Shown piece by piece: positions 10,201 through 19,030 of a stretch of DNA of 60,000 nucleotides. The notes under the pieces are model-generated. The model was not told the DNA's origin. It did no database searches and worked only from the letters and a program-made list of their open reading frames with translations. The first letter of the stretch is position 1. Each line of letters begins with the position of its first letter. Made by a program: the position numbers and the translations under genes. The stretch spans positions 10,395,001 through 10,455,000 of the forward strand of contig NC_092562.1 of the NCBI RefSeq assembly GCF_037975245.1. Reading direction: 5' to 3'. Source of the DNA: Apostichopus japonicus (lineage: Eukaryota; Echinodermata; Holothuroidea; Aspidochirotida; Stichopodidae).

Positions 10201-12678
10201 TTTCTAATTTAGTAAAGAGTAGGGAAGGTAAACCTTTCAAAATGAGTAACTAAATAAGAAAAACAAGAATCATTCATGGAAGAACAACAAATTTGCATGT
10301 CTTGGGAATGGTTTGGTGGCAATTTCTCTTCTTTCTTATCCTTTCCTTTTCCTTTATTTCACTCTGGTTTGCAATAGTTGACAGGAGTACAGAGAACTTG
10401 ACTAGGGGTCACTGATTTCAAAATACAAACTAAAGACTTAAAACTACTGTACTGTACACAAACTGTAAATGAAGGGCACCTGTTGCTTGTTTAACTTTTG
10501 AGATGCGGCCCATTACTATAGATATGACGATGTCGGGAAGAAGGAAACATAGATCCAGCCCTTTAGTTGGTAGGGATCCCTGTCATACCATTGAGTAATT
10601 CACTGACGAATGCATAATTTGATATTCAGATTTATGTAACAAAATGAAAAGAAAGAAATATATATAAGAATCTTAAATGTAGAAGTTTTTTATCCGGTAC
10701 CAGGTTCATCTGTTCCATCTGTACAATCACAGTAATCGTCATTCACTTTGCTGCTAGGGATGGTCAGGGATCCATCAAGGCATGTAAAGTACTCGTTGTT
10801 ACTGTAAAGAGGCCCATCTGTAAAAATAAAACACAGAACGAAAAGATGCAAAACATTGGCAGTTAAATCTACAGTACAGAGAGTTGGAGGCCATCATCAG
10901 GTATGAACTTCAACGGTACAGCAATCTAATTTGGAAAATGGAAATATTTCTGTACTTGGTTGGAGTATTCAAATTCCTTTGCCTCATTCTCAACTCTCTA
11001 AGTTCTTCATCTCGCCAATAGTAAAAGATTTACTTGAGACTGCGACTTCTGATTTCAGTGGTACCCAGTTTGTGAACTTGTTACATTTTTGTGAAGTATT
11101 TCTAAAGGCAAACTGATTGAGGTAGTTTTAGCTTCCTAGTTTTAGATAGCCTGTATAATGCCATAATGATAAAATGGCTTGTCTATTTGATGTACTGATG
11201 TTCCAAGGGGAAAAAATCACAAAACAGAATTTCATTCGCTCCTGAAATTGGTAAGATGTTACATACCAGATACCTAACATCAAAATAAAGCCAGACACAT
11301 TTCAAAGACATGGTGTTCGGAACTTCCTGCAAATTATATCCAAAGTTACAGTCAGAAATTTGATTAGCAATCGTTTACTGTACCGAAGCCATGCCATTTA
11401 CACCAAGGCTACTTTTCACAGATTTTGCTGGCTACTGTAGCTATAAAGCTCAATAACGAGCAAAGTCATGCATTGCACACACTACACGGCGATGTTTAGC
11501 ATTGCACTAAATGCTACAACATAATATTTAACACATGTTCGATGCTGTACTTGCAAGGTTGAACCGCATTGCTATTCGCGCACACCTAATGCATGCCAAA
11601 CGTGCGGTTATATGTTTAAAAATGTTACAAATAGGATAGGCATAGCCTATTTACAGCCCACATCCATCATACATATAAACTAAAAATTTGAGTAAAACTA
11701 CATGATTTGATAAGACCAAAACCAACATAGCTAAATCTGAACGCAAAAAAAACCCCAGAAAGCCCAGAAATGATAAGGGCATTAAGGGGCCAGAGTGAAA
11801 CAAAAAAGGAATTTATTTAACATCGGATTGTGTGGAAAAGCAACTGAACAGGACTCAGGTCAGAATGTTTTTGCAAGAATACCATACCACAAAATAAATC
11901 AGTAAAAACGATTCTTAAGTTTTACCTCAATTGGTGCCAAATACAGCTCATAAGCTATATGGCAACAGAAAGCACCTAAAATCTCAGTGCTTCTAAGGCC
12001 CTAAAGCGGGCCTTGGACCCTATCTGTAAGGGCTTCACTCAACGAGCTTGCATATTTGTGTCAAGCGCACATGCTCCGCATTTGTTAATGAGTCAAATGT
12101 ACTGATAATGGGCATTTTGACACCATGGAAAACTTCTTAGAGGAAATACTGGTTAAGAGGAATTTAGTCTGTCTGTTAATAGAATATGAGTATGCACTGC
12201 AACAAGCCTATCACGGTCACTTTGTACGAGGTATGCCCTAACAAAGTACTTCACAAAATGCCATGTTATCTATTCTCGTGGAACTGGTATTACCATAGAC
12301 GTACGTACAGGAAATGACAGTTCATCTCTCACCAGTCGCCTATGAAGTATGAGTTAAGCTACCAGGAAAAATGCTGGAAGAGCCTTTCAGACTTAAGCTA
12401 TTAGTACAACTTAACAAGTTCTGAATGATCAAGACTGCATGACACATTTGTATTCCCGGTATCACATGTCCTAATTCGGTGTGTCCTATCATACGAAATT
12501 TACACAAAGGGTACGGCTAGGCCCCTAGGTCTAAATACTGTAGCAAGTGTGCTACATTTCGAATTTACTTACTACTCAAAGACACTCCTCGAGGTCTTTC
12601 GCTTTGTCCATTATTAACCTGAAATTTCCAGCTAATGAAAACTAGCAGAACTTGCAAATAGAAGTCACCAAGCTTCAT
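1083..12678 (-). CDS. PRKCSH: Glucosidase II beta subunit (PRKCSH), nine exons, 3' end off the window
   Basis: Join on the minus strand: 12678-12573, 10817-10701, 10178-10083, 8236-8055, 7196-6982, 5209-5131, 4108-4016, 2722-2380, 1246-1083. All phases agree and give 465 codons; vertebrate proteins have about 530. Seen: hydrophobic signal peptide (residues 1-20); RGVSL and FTCLDGS followed by two cysteine-rich LDLa-like modules with [12 protein letters not shown] and [10 protein letters not shown] (46-115); charged coiled coil (about 120-230); a canonical EF-hand loop DKDQDGRVTFEE (233-244); proline then Asp/Glu-rich region (297-390); and the start of the MRH domain, [11 protein letters not shown]. 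Known role of the family: non-catalytic subunit of ER glucosidase II, which trims the inner glucoses of N-glycans. It retains the alpha subunit in the ER and its MRH domain recognises mannose. The remaining MRH exon(s) and the ER-retention tail would lie left of base 1; bases 1-715 are repeat. Identification is secure, exon edges very likely. Confidence 0.95.
1258..1595. repeat. Tandem duplication, about 167 bp, two copies
   Basis: gcagaacacag...gtagcaacaacc occurs at about 1258 and again at about 1425, followed by similar sequence for about 165 bp. The right-hand end of the first copy touches the acceptor region of PRKCSH exon 9. Confidence 0.9.
1755..2384. repeat. Minisatellite, 46-bp unit, about 14 copies, each with a donor-like GTAAGT
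   Basis: The unit reads tgagtgtaacctcccatt...accacttacttttgta on the plus strand. On the minus strand, the sense strand of the gene, it contains ATACAAA(A)GTAAGTGG. The last copy overlaps the real donor of PRKCSH exon 8 at 2374-2380. About twelve copies keep GTAAGT intact; two have lost it. Confidence 0.96.
2380..2722 (-). CDS. PRKCSH: PRKCSH exon 8 (acidic region)
   Basis: The 343-nt exon has a proline-rich start ([17 protein letters not shown]), then a long run of Asp, Glu and Tyr, then a basic [11 protein letters not shown] helix and YTKTLIQ. The final base sits directly in front of a GTAAGT donor. The 46-bp minisatellite of the next intron starts at this donor. The acceptor is cttcctctcag. 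Confidence 0.92.
3065..3810. repeat. Minisatellite, 90-bp unit, about 8 copies
   Basis: taaaacatga anchors recur exactly 90 bp apart at 3131, 3221, 3311, 3401, 3491, 3581, 3671 and 3761. Each unit is built of three related segments of about 30 bp (aaacNtgagttannta). It lies in PRKCSH intron 7. On the gene's sense strand each unit holds ATAGGTAACTTATG or a near variant. Confidence 0.95.
4016..4108 (-). CDS. PRKCSH: PRKCSH exon 7
   Basis: The 93-nt phase-0 exon encodes [19 protein letters not shown] and a lysine-rich end, ITPK. The acceptor is attcgtag and the donor GTAAAA. It matches the linker between the EF-hand and the acidic region in position and character. Confidence 0.85.
4478..4755. 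repeat. Minisatellite, about 51-bp unit, about 6 copies
   Basis: The unit ctggagcaccc.attgcaatcgaa...catacggcccccatagaaattc repeats about every 51 bp with moderate divergence. It lies in PRKCSH intron 6. Confidence 0.92.
5131..5209 (-). CDS. PRKCSH: PRKCSH exon 6 (second half of EF-hand)
   Basis: The 79-nt exon encodes [16 protein letters not shown] and EFTPEEAM. It supplies position 12 Glu of the EF-hand loop. The acceptor is gtctttcag and the donor GTGAGT. Confidence 0.92.
5465..5775 (+). mobile_element. tRNA-derived SINE
   Basis: The head contains an internal-promoter B box, GGTTTGAGTCCTGG (5509-5522), with an A-box-like tagtagtgg upstream. It is followed by a conserved-looking body TGTGTCCTTGGGCAAGGC (5536-5553) and an A/T-rich tail after gtgctttataaatgt. 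This layout is typical of tRNA-derived SINEs. It lies antisense in PRKCSH intron 5. The 5' edge is approximate. Confidence 0.75.
6226..6543. mobile_element. Short terminal-inverted-repeat element (hAT-type MITE)
   Basis: The ends CAGGGATGTGCCCAGG and CCTGGGCACATCCCTG are perfect inverted copies. CAAACC flanks both sides (6220-6225 and 6544-6549), so the duplication is at least 6 bp. The element is 318 bp, non-coding, in PRKCSH intron 5. Confidence 0.85.
6982..7196 (-). CDS. PRKCSH: PRKCSH exon 5 (coiled coil and first half of EF-hand)
   Basis: The 215-nt exon is rich in Glu, Lys and Gln in a heptad-like pattern and ends with ELDKDQDG, the calcium ligands of an EF-hand loop. The intron splits the loop at Arg239. 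The donor is GTACAA and the acceptor ctttgatcag. Confidence 0.93.
7309..7580. repeat. Tandem duplication, about 137 bp, two copies
   Basis: agaaggccacaaacttcatt occurs at about 7309 and 7448. About 130 bp after it match with few changes. In PRKCSH intron 4. The stretch that follows (7577-7635, catctggcaa.ggcagagtg) resembles 57545-57600, so a dispersed repeat is involved. Confidence 0.85.
8055..8236 (-). CDS. PRKCSH: PRKCSH exon 4 (CDCCD motif, start of coiled coil)
   Basis: The 182-nt exon completes the second module ([12 protein letters not shown], then [10 protein letters not shown]) and begins the helical region. The acceptor is ttgatcag and the donor GTGAGA. A LINE fragment and a poly-T/poly-A tail lie just upstream in intron 3. 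Confidence 0.92.
8270..8765 (+). mobile_element. LINE 3' fragment (end of reverse transcriptase ORF plus tail)
   Basis: The open frame 8277-8552 ends in [17 protein letters not shown], then [18 protein letters not shown] and PPRT. This is the layout of the extreme C-terminus of non-LTR (CR1/jockey-like) polymerases. It is followed by an AT-rich 3' region with a T-run and an (AATTC)-type tail at about 8738-8757, common at LINE ends. The upstream part is missing, so the copy is 5' truncated and inactive. It lies antisense to PRKCSH in intron 3. Confidence 0.75.
9450..9790. mobile_element. Fold-back MITE-like inverted repeat
   Basis: Left arm actatagcaagctat...gattacgtataaatcgacc is mirrored on the right by ggtcgatttatacgtaatc...tagctattgcgtgctata. 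Arms are about 70 bp with mismatches, separated by about 190 bp. No open frame. It lies in PRKCSH intron 3. Exact ends and target duplication could not be fixed. Confidence 0.75.
10083..10178 (-). CDS. PRKCSH: PRKCSH exon 3 (second LDLa-like module)
   Basis: The 96-nt exon encodes [11 protein letters not shown] and [11 protein letters not shown]. The donor GTAAGT is strong. It ends one base into the Asp codon that opens the CDCCD motif of the next exon. Confidence 0.92.
10701..10817 (-). CDS. PRKCSH: PRKCSH exon 2 (first LDLa-like module)
   Basis: The 117-nt exon encodes [20 protein letters not shown] and TDGTDEPG, the first Cys/Asp calcium-binding module. The acceptor is ttttacag. The donor GTACCG is weak. 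It ends one base into the Gly codon completed by exon 3. Confidence 0.92.
10818..12572 (-). other. PRKCSH intron 1
   Basis: About 1.75 kb bounded by a perfect GTAAGT donor and a ttttacag acceptor. No array, mobile-element ends or convincing coding sequence were seen. Confidence 0.75.
12573..12678 (-). CDS. PRKCSH: PRKCSH exon 1 (start codon, signal peptide)
   Basis: The ATG is at 12678. The exon encodes a short hydrophobic leader and then ERPRGVSLS, the conserved N-terminus of the mature beta subunit. The donor is a perfect GTAAGT (plus strand ACTTAC at 12567-12572). The exon ends one base into a codon, which the next exon completes to Asn. No other Met precedes the hydrophobic leader in this frame within the context checked, so this start is preferred. 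Confidence 0.9.
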
Positions 12679-13525
12679 GATATAACTTTGTAATGGACTT
12701 GTCACTTGAACCTTCACAAGCAAGATTCACATGCAATGACTGTTTTTAATTCAATGGAGACGTAACTGCCGAAAGGAAAGGAATCTGTAATAGCACTGTG
12801 ACACTTTCTGGGTATACGTCATCTTTAGCTTATATTATAAAGGATCTTTAGCTTATACATATACGACAGCGATTTTTGTTCAGTTTAGAGACCCAAGAAT
12901 CAAGCTTATTTGAGCCCTATCTGTGTTAGATCGTGGATGAACACCGGCTTATTTCAAGCCATTTCTTTTCGATAACTGTTCAGAGAATAACGGACAGGGC
13001 CTTCGCTCCCATTACTGCTACCGGGACGCGAATTCCCCCCCCCCCCCCAAACAGGTTTGCAATTATGTGTAAATAATCGCTCATGATTGGGTCGCCGGGA
13101 AAGGTACGTCATCACCATTGAAACCTGGCACTTCGAGGTTACCAAAATGTTTAAATGGAGATACGTATAAATCAACAGAAAAGTTGTGTAAGCCTTGATA
13201 AATCGCGTACCATTTTCCAAATTTAGTAGACAGGAAAATCCAGACTAATTATACGGCCTAATCTAGTAATCAACAACAAACATTAATCTGTTCATTTTTC
13301 AGTGACATCAATGAACTCATTTATGTTTTGTCATTTTATGACATATGGACCTTGTCATTCTTCTGATTCAGCGTATGTCCTCTAACTTCCAAGCGATTGT
13401 CATTATTGATGCTGACGTCACGAGCAATCTGATTTGCTGAAAACTCTGGAATTGCAAAGCTGAAACAAATTCGCTCCCGGGACCGCCATTTAACGTCCCC
13501 ATCCGACGGACGATGGTGTATAGCC
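12679..13525. other. PRKCSH upstream region, no defined promoter
   Basis: This must include the 5' UTR and promoter of PRKCSH. Only isolated CRE-like cores (acgtcatc near 12818, tgacgtcac near 13413) and a C-run near 13036 were noticed. These short matches are not enough to call regulatory sites. Confidence 0.5.
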
Positions 13526-15204
13526 CAGCAGCGAAGTAGCCAGGAATTTGAAAGGGGGAGCACTTTTTGCGATTGATATGGATTTTCCAAGTTGTAGACA
13601 CGACTATCTGAGCGAAGCGCCACCATCGGTTGGCGCATAGCGTACAAGAAAATTTTTGGTTTTACAAACCCCCCAGATGGCCGGAAACGGCTCTTCCCGA
13701 GTGTTCATTCTGGTTCCCTGGCCTCTTGCTAACTTGAGACACCTCATTCAATATCACTTTTAAACCTAAAAGACAAATGAGTCAAAATAGTACGTAATTC
13801 AATACTACATAATGTATTTAAAATTAACAAGGTACATGTACAGAGTAGTCTTATGTTTCAACTTCTGATACTTATGGATACAAAGATAGGCCTGAAATGT
13901 CTTTGATACAACTATAGCCAGTAATTGTCTTTGATGCAACTGTAGCTATTAAATGTCTAATTCAATACTACATAATGCATTTAAAATTAGCAAGGTACAC
14001 GTACAGAGTAGTCTTACGTTTCAACTTCTGATACTTATAGATACAAAGATAGGCCTGAAATGTCTTTGATACAACTATAGCCAGTAATTGTCTTTGATAC
14101 AACTGTAGCTATTAAATGTTTAAGTTAGCCTAATAAGAGAAGGCGAGAGCTATCCGACGATTGCCATCTGATGCAAATTTCTCAACTGTTTTCTCAACTG
14201 AAATATTATCTGCGTAAACGGGTTCTTAACTACATGTTAAAAAACTGACAGGATCGGATCCTAGTCTTTTTCGGCTGGTAGAGTGTTGAATGAAACGGCA
14301 CGCGATAGAAATGACAGCCTAGATGACAGTAGAATAAGTCACCTAATTTAGCCATATTCTTGTTACGTTCATTTCAATAGTTTTTCCTGTCTACATGACT
14401 TAAACTCGTCCAGCAAGCTTATCGATTTGAATTATGGGTGTTTTAAAAAAAAAAAATAACTTGGCCAAAGAAAATGTAGGCCCGGGCCTACAGTGCTACA
14501 TACTGGCTACGCCCTGATGATATGATATCATAATCAGCAGATTTTGTTTCCTGTTTGAATTCTTTTACATGTTCTTTTACATAATATATCAGAAAGACAA
14601 ACATAGTGCTCTTTTACAATTTTTCCAGTAGGATGATTCTTGTTTATTGCCCAATGTCTGTACTTTAATACATTTGACGAACTTAACTGATGGACAATAT
14701 AAACTTTCATATTTTGTAATATTGCCAGATATGCAGTGGCCTAAAAACAAATATCGTTATCGCAGTGTATTAGCAGTGTAATAATTATTACAGGAAGTGC
14801 GTATCACGTACGATTGCTAGCTTAGCTTCATAACATGCTGTTCGTGCAACACCTTAGCACGACTCATAGAACGAACGTTGTCGACGTTGTTGTGCATACA
14901 GTTCGTGACATTCCATAGAGTGCGGTTAGGTAGGCAATATGTATTTTATTACACAGTGGCCAACTGTAGGTTTGTAATTGGCTATAAGCTAAATTTAGCT
15001 AATTGCATCTGCCAAACTAAGTAAGTAGTTGAATCAGTAGGCGTGAATGTTACTACGATTACAATCGAGTTAACAGAGCTGACGAGTATTCAAGATCAAA
15101 AGAGCACTGACAAAATACCATGCTAAAAACGGCAGTTTAAAAAAAATCGACACTGAAAGGGGGGAGCAGTCGCTCCCCCTGCTCCCCCCTGGCTACGTCC
15201 CTGG
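13526..15204. mobile_element. Mosaic of decayed hAT-type elements
   Basis: Starts with cag(c)gaagtagccagg near 13526 and ends with cctggctacgtccctg at 15204. A further end-like sequence, tactggctacgccctg, lies at about 14501-14516. Inside is a copy of a family block (13588-13740) containing gcgccaccatcggttggcgc. That block is also present near 15600 and 16530. No matching target duplication was found, so boundaries are uncertain. Confidence 0.6.
13794..14120. repeat. Tandem duplication, about 164 bp, two copies
   Basis: aattcaatactacataatg begins at about 13796 and 13960. Both are followed by closely matching sequence including cagagtagtctta and tctttgatacaactatagcc. Confidence 0.92.
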
Positions 15205-16092
15205 TCGAGGCAGCCATTGGACACAATGTACCATAAATTCTAATCGAACTATACGTAGTCTATATGATATTAGATTTTCGGGAGGGCGATTTTGTAATTT
15301 TTTTTTTGGAGAGGGCGAGGAGGCGGGGCTAGGAGGGCGCCGAGGGGTCAAATGTCTGGTCAGTGTCACAGGCTCACTCGAATTCGTGATCTTCCTACAG
15401 TTGTTCGCCGCTCGTCCCATTCCAATTGTCTATACTACGTATACCTCCTTATGCATTAGGCCTAATAAAACGAAGCCACGGTGACCGAGAGACTATACTT
15501 CGCACCAATATGTGCCTCAAACATAGGCGTACGGGACCATTTCAGTTTGGGGGGCAGAACTTTTTGTGCCCGAAAGTTCCCGTGACACTATCTAAGCGGA
15601 GCGCCACCATCGGTTGGCGCGTAGCGTAAAAGAAAATTTTTGGCACACAATGCCTCTCAGATTGCCGGAAACGGCACTTCTGAGGCCTTGCAAGTTGCAT
15701 CTAAACATTCTTTATTATATAATCTCACGTTTTAGAAATTTACACTTCCCCAAAAATTTGGTGAATTAGAAGAAGACAAAATGGTAACATCACTTTGAAG
15801 GAGAAAAATGGGACAGTATATTTTTGAAGCTACTATTTAGTAACCTTATTTATTATTTTAACACAGTACTCAGCTACCTCCAGAAAAACATATACATTGT
15901 TCAACGACACGTAGGCGGGATAATGTCGCTGTGTCGGGTGAGACTGCAATTTGTCTCACAAAAAGTATAAAATATAACAAAGAATATGATAAAGCCCGTA
16001 CTTCTAGGCTTGTAAGCACTCCCCCCCCCCCCCACCATCCATGAAAAAGAAAATGTTTCTTCTATATACACTCATGTTGGGGATGTCCAGGT

Positions 16093-16752
16093 CAAGGGCG
16101 GCGGAAGCACTTTTAATCTGGGGGGGGGGGGGCACCTACATCAAAGGGCCTTTTTGCAGAAATTCGATTGGACTGATGCAGCCCTATATTTAGTACCCTT
16201 TATAACTCTTATTGTATTATCTTATTTGTGTATACACATCACTCCATCAACGCCCCCCCCCCCCCCCAAAGGAAAATATGCATACTAGCACTGCAATATC
16301 CAATACGCAAATTGGGAAACAAGGAACAAGTTTTTCTCTTGAGACAAAATGAAGTGAAATCATGCTAGTTGCTAATGTAGGAATCTTCCGAATTAGACTG
16401 GTTTTTTTCTTGTTAATATCTTAACAATTTTTTTCCATTCGAAATAGCTTTGAGTTTGATCCACAGAAATTCATTAAAAGTCACGGGCTTAGCCAGGATT
16501 TACAAAGTTCTATGCACGACTATCTGAGCGTAGCGCCACCATCGGTTGGCGCGGAGCGTGCTATAAAATTTTTGGTTTTACAAACCCCTCAGATGGCCGG
16601 AAACGGCCCTTCCCGAGTGTTCATTATGGTTCCCTGGCCTCTTGCTAACTTGAGGCACCTCAATTTTTATGTAGAAAAAAGTCACTTTTTTAACCTGAGG
16701 AAAAGTGGGGGGGGGGCACGTGCCCCTGTGCCCCCCGGTTCCGCCGCCCTTG
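16093..16752. mobile_element. hAT-type non-autonomous element nested in the previous one
   Basis: Ends CAAGGGCGGCGGAAGCAC and GTTCCGCCGCCCTTG. The 8-mer GTCCAGGT flanks both sides (16085-16092 and 16753-16760). 660 bp. Its interior shares the block with gcgccaccatcggttggcgc and ggccggaaacggc with neighbouring elements. Confidence 0.92.
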
Positions 16753-16961
16753 GTCCAGGTATACAATTGACTAGTTAGAAAAAAATGATCGTGCAAAAAG
16801 CGTGGTAGCCCAGATGAACTTCGCTTACAGTGGTGTTACACGGAAATATTCGGGCATAATGATGCTAAATAAAGAAAATCATGGAATTGTCGGGCAAAAA
16901 TTTGAAAAAGATTCGGGTAAGCTACTGCATATTTATATTTACATATATTTCCAGATGACAA

Positions 16962-17085
16962 GAAATTCGGGCAAAAGTCCTGAAAAATTCGGGCAGCCTA
17001 AGAGGAGGAAAAAATATATATATATATATATATATTTTTCGCCTCTTAGGCTGCCCGAATTTTTCAGGACTTTTGCCCGAATTTC
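16962..17085. repeat. Perfect 44-bp inverted repeat with AT-repeat loop
   Basis: The arm at 16962-17005 (begins gaaattcgggcaaaagtcc) is the exact reverse complement of 17042-17085. The 36-bp spacer is mostly (AT)n. Similarity continues imperfectly outward by about 15 bp. It lies near the right end of the 15522-17153 element. Confidence 0.93.
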
Positions 17086-17604
17086 TTTTCCTCTGGAAAT
17101 TTGGGGGGCAGTCTGCCCCCCTGCCCCCCCCCCCCCCGCCTCGTACGCCTATGGCCTCAAAACCTCGAAATTGCCCCTGTTTATACTGACTAGAAATTCC
17201 CGTTTCTGACATTTTGTTAACGAAATTTACATTGTTTCCCTTTTAAAATGTACACATGATAAAATAACGTTGAAAAATGTTTGCTCTTTATTCTACCCTT
17301 CACCGACATATCTTGTACCCAACACGAGTCCCGGTCATTCACTCGGAAGTAACGTCTTAATTGTGCCTGATAATTTGTTTTAATCACGGTTTGGTCGAAT
17401 GTTAGCAATACGGCAAAGCGGTATCACAAATCGACTAGTCAAGCCAACCGAATTCGCGCGCATTAGTACGCGCAAGTTGGCTTCATAAGAACGCGCTAAC
17501 CAGAAATCATATTACTGAAATGTTCCAGCACGCGCGTGCACTGGCTTCATCTCTTATACTGTTAGTGGGTATGTGTGCGTGGGCGCGTGGGTAAGACGTA
17601 TTAT

Positions 17605-17850
17605 AGTTACGCATCAAATTAAGCGCCTTCGATCGGAAATATACATTATATCTTTGGCCCCTGATCACAACACATTTATTTTAAATGCTCTGAATATTTG
17701 CGAACAGGGACCAATCAGGTGTGTTACTATGTGACAAAACATTGGTAACATATCAGTTTATTTGTAACATTGACCCTCCTTAGACATGGAATCATGTTTT
17801 ATAGTGCAGATGTGTTAGATCGGACATTTCGTCATGCGCATATGGATCGG
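17605..17850. repeat. Dispersed repeat, left member of a distant inverted pair
   Basis: Matches the reverse complement of about 21565-21795. Shared segments include tcaaattaagcgcc, atttgcg...ccaatc, gttactatgtga, aatcatgtttt and ttagatcggacatttc. It brackets the kinase pseudogene on its left. Confidence 0.8.
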
Positions 17851-19030
17851 TATTACGATTTGTTCAAAACATGTTTATCATCATCTATATAAAAGTGGTA
17901 ACATTTTCATTTGTTGTTTTAGTTTATCATATGGGAAGAAAACTTTTCAGGAGAAAACAAGTAAAGAACAAACAAAACCGCCAACGAGTAAGGTAAATCA
18001 TAACAGTAGCTGTAGGCCTACTTCAAATACATATAAAGTGAATTGTTCCTTACTTCGATCGTAAACCATAGGCAACTGTGTAGGTGTGTGAAATTCAAAC
18101 ACCATGACTATGTATTTACGGCATGAATAGTGCAACGGAGAGGACGTCTCCGCCCCTTCACCTCGGGTTCCCCCCCCCCCCACACACACACACTTTCCTA
18201 CCTCTCTTTCTTTCTACTTCCTTCTCGCTCAAGTATCCTCGCTCTGCTATCCGTTTATTATACTGTGATGCTATTGGTCATCATATCTGTCGCCCTCTAT
18301 TTATTCAGGCTGCATGTCACCCGTTTTTAGCCACATGTGCTTTCCATGTGGGCAGTGACGATCATTGTGGTCGGACGTATTTGTATCTGTATCGTATTCG
18401 TCTTTATACACGTTTGTGTGTATCGTTATAGGACTCTACTTCGGTATTGAGACCTCGTTTGTAACCATTTTCCTTTTAAATACATGTTTTTCTATTTATT
18501 ATTGAGGGCTTCGTGCCGATGTATTGTGGCTGATTGTAAATCTCAACGTGTAATAGCAATCTCTGCATGTAATAGCGAGGTTCAAGGCTCTTCACTAAAA
18601 CACATCCAAGCCGCATATGTTTCCATATACCACCAGTCCTCAGTAGGGAATATTTAGGCGCCCCGGAATCTTAGACTGAGTTAACGTTACAATACGCATA
18701 CCTATAAACTGAGAATACTTATCGTAATAACATTACAATCTGTCTTGTAACTTATTTATCCTGTTCGTTGTTATGAAACTTGAAAATAAATTCGCTTATG
18801 TCAAACTGTCGGGTATATGGTACCGTATAACCAGGGAGATGAATATAGACACTTTTCGTTGTCTTCTTCCTCCCCAGCTCCCATGATTTTCGAGTTCAGA
18901 GATGAGCTTCATGTGATCATGTCTCCTCTGCCTGTCAGAGGATGGAACTTTCTAATGTTACCTACATCCCTCCGGGAGATCTGGAAGAGTTAAGTCAAGG
19001 ATGAGTTATACGTATGCCCCATCTTTCTAG
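17851..19030. other. Non-coding stretch left of the kinase pseudogene
   Basis: Low-complexity segments only: a C-run followed by (CA)n near 18170-18195 and a pyrimidine-rich stretch to 18230. The open frames here have no recognisable features. A short readable segment at 18955-19010 (VTYIPPGDLEEL) could be an eroded upstream kinase exon, but the support is weak. Confidence 0.45.

Larger units (their letters stand above)
15522..17153. mobile_element. hAT-type non-autonomous element (host of a nested insertion)
   Basis: It starts CATAGGCGTACGGG and ends CGTACGCCTATG. It is flanked on both sides by the identical 8-mer GCCTCAAA (15514-15521 and 17154-17161), the duplication length expected of hAT transposition. 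Total length is 1632 bp, including a second element at 16093-16752. Removing that and its duplication leaves about 964 bp. No transposase was recognised. Confidence 0.9.

Noticed and set aside
12814-13420. CRE or unfolded-protein-response sites upstream of PRKCSH
   Set aside because: Only short ACGTCA cores were seen, with no complete ERSE or UPRE layout and no known transcription start.
16801-17212. Plus- and minus-strand frames across the AT repeat
   Set aside because: Both arise from the 44-bp inverted repeat and the (AT)n spacer, which translate to IYIYIY runs.
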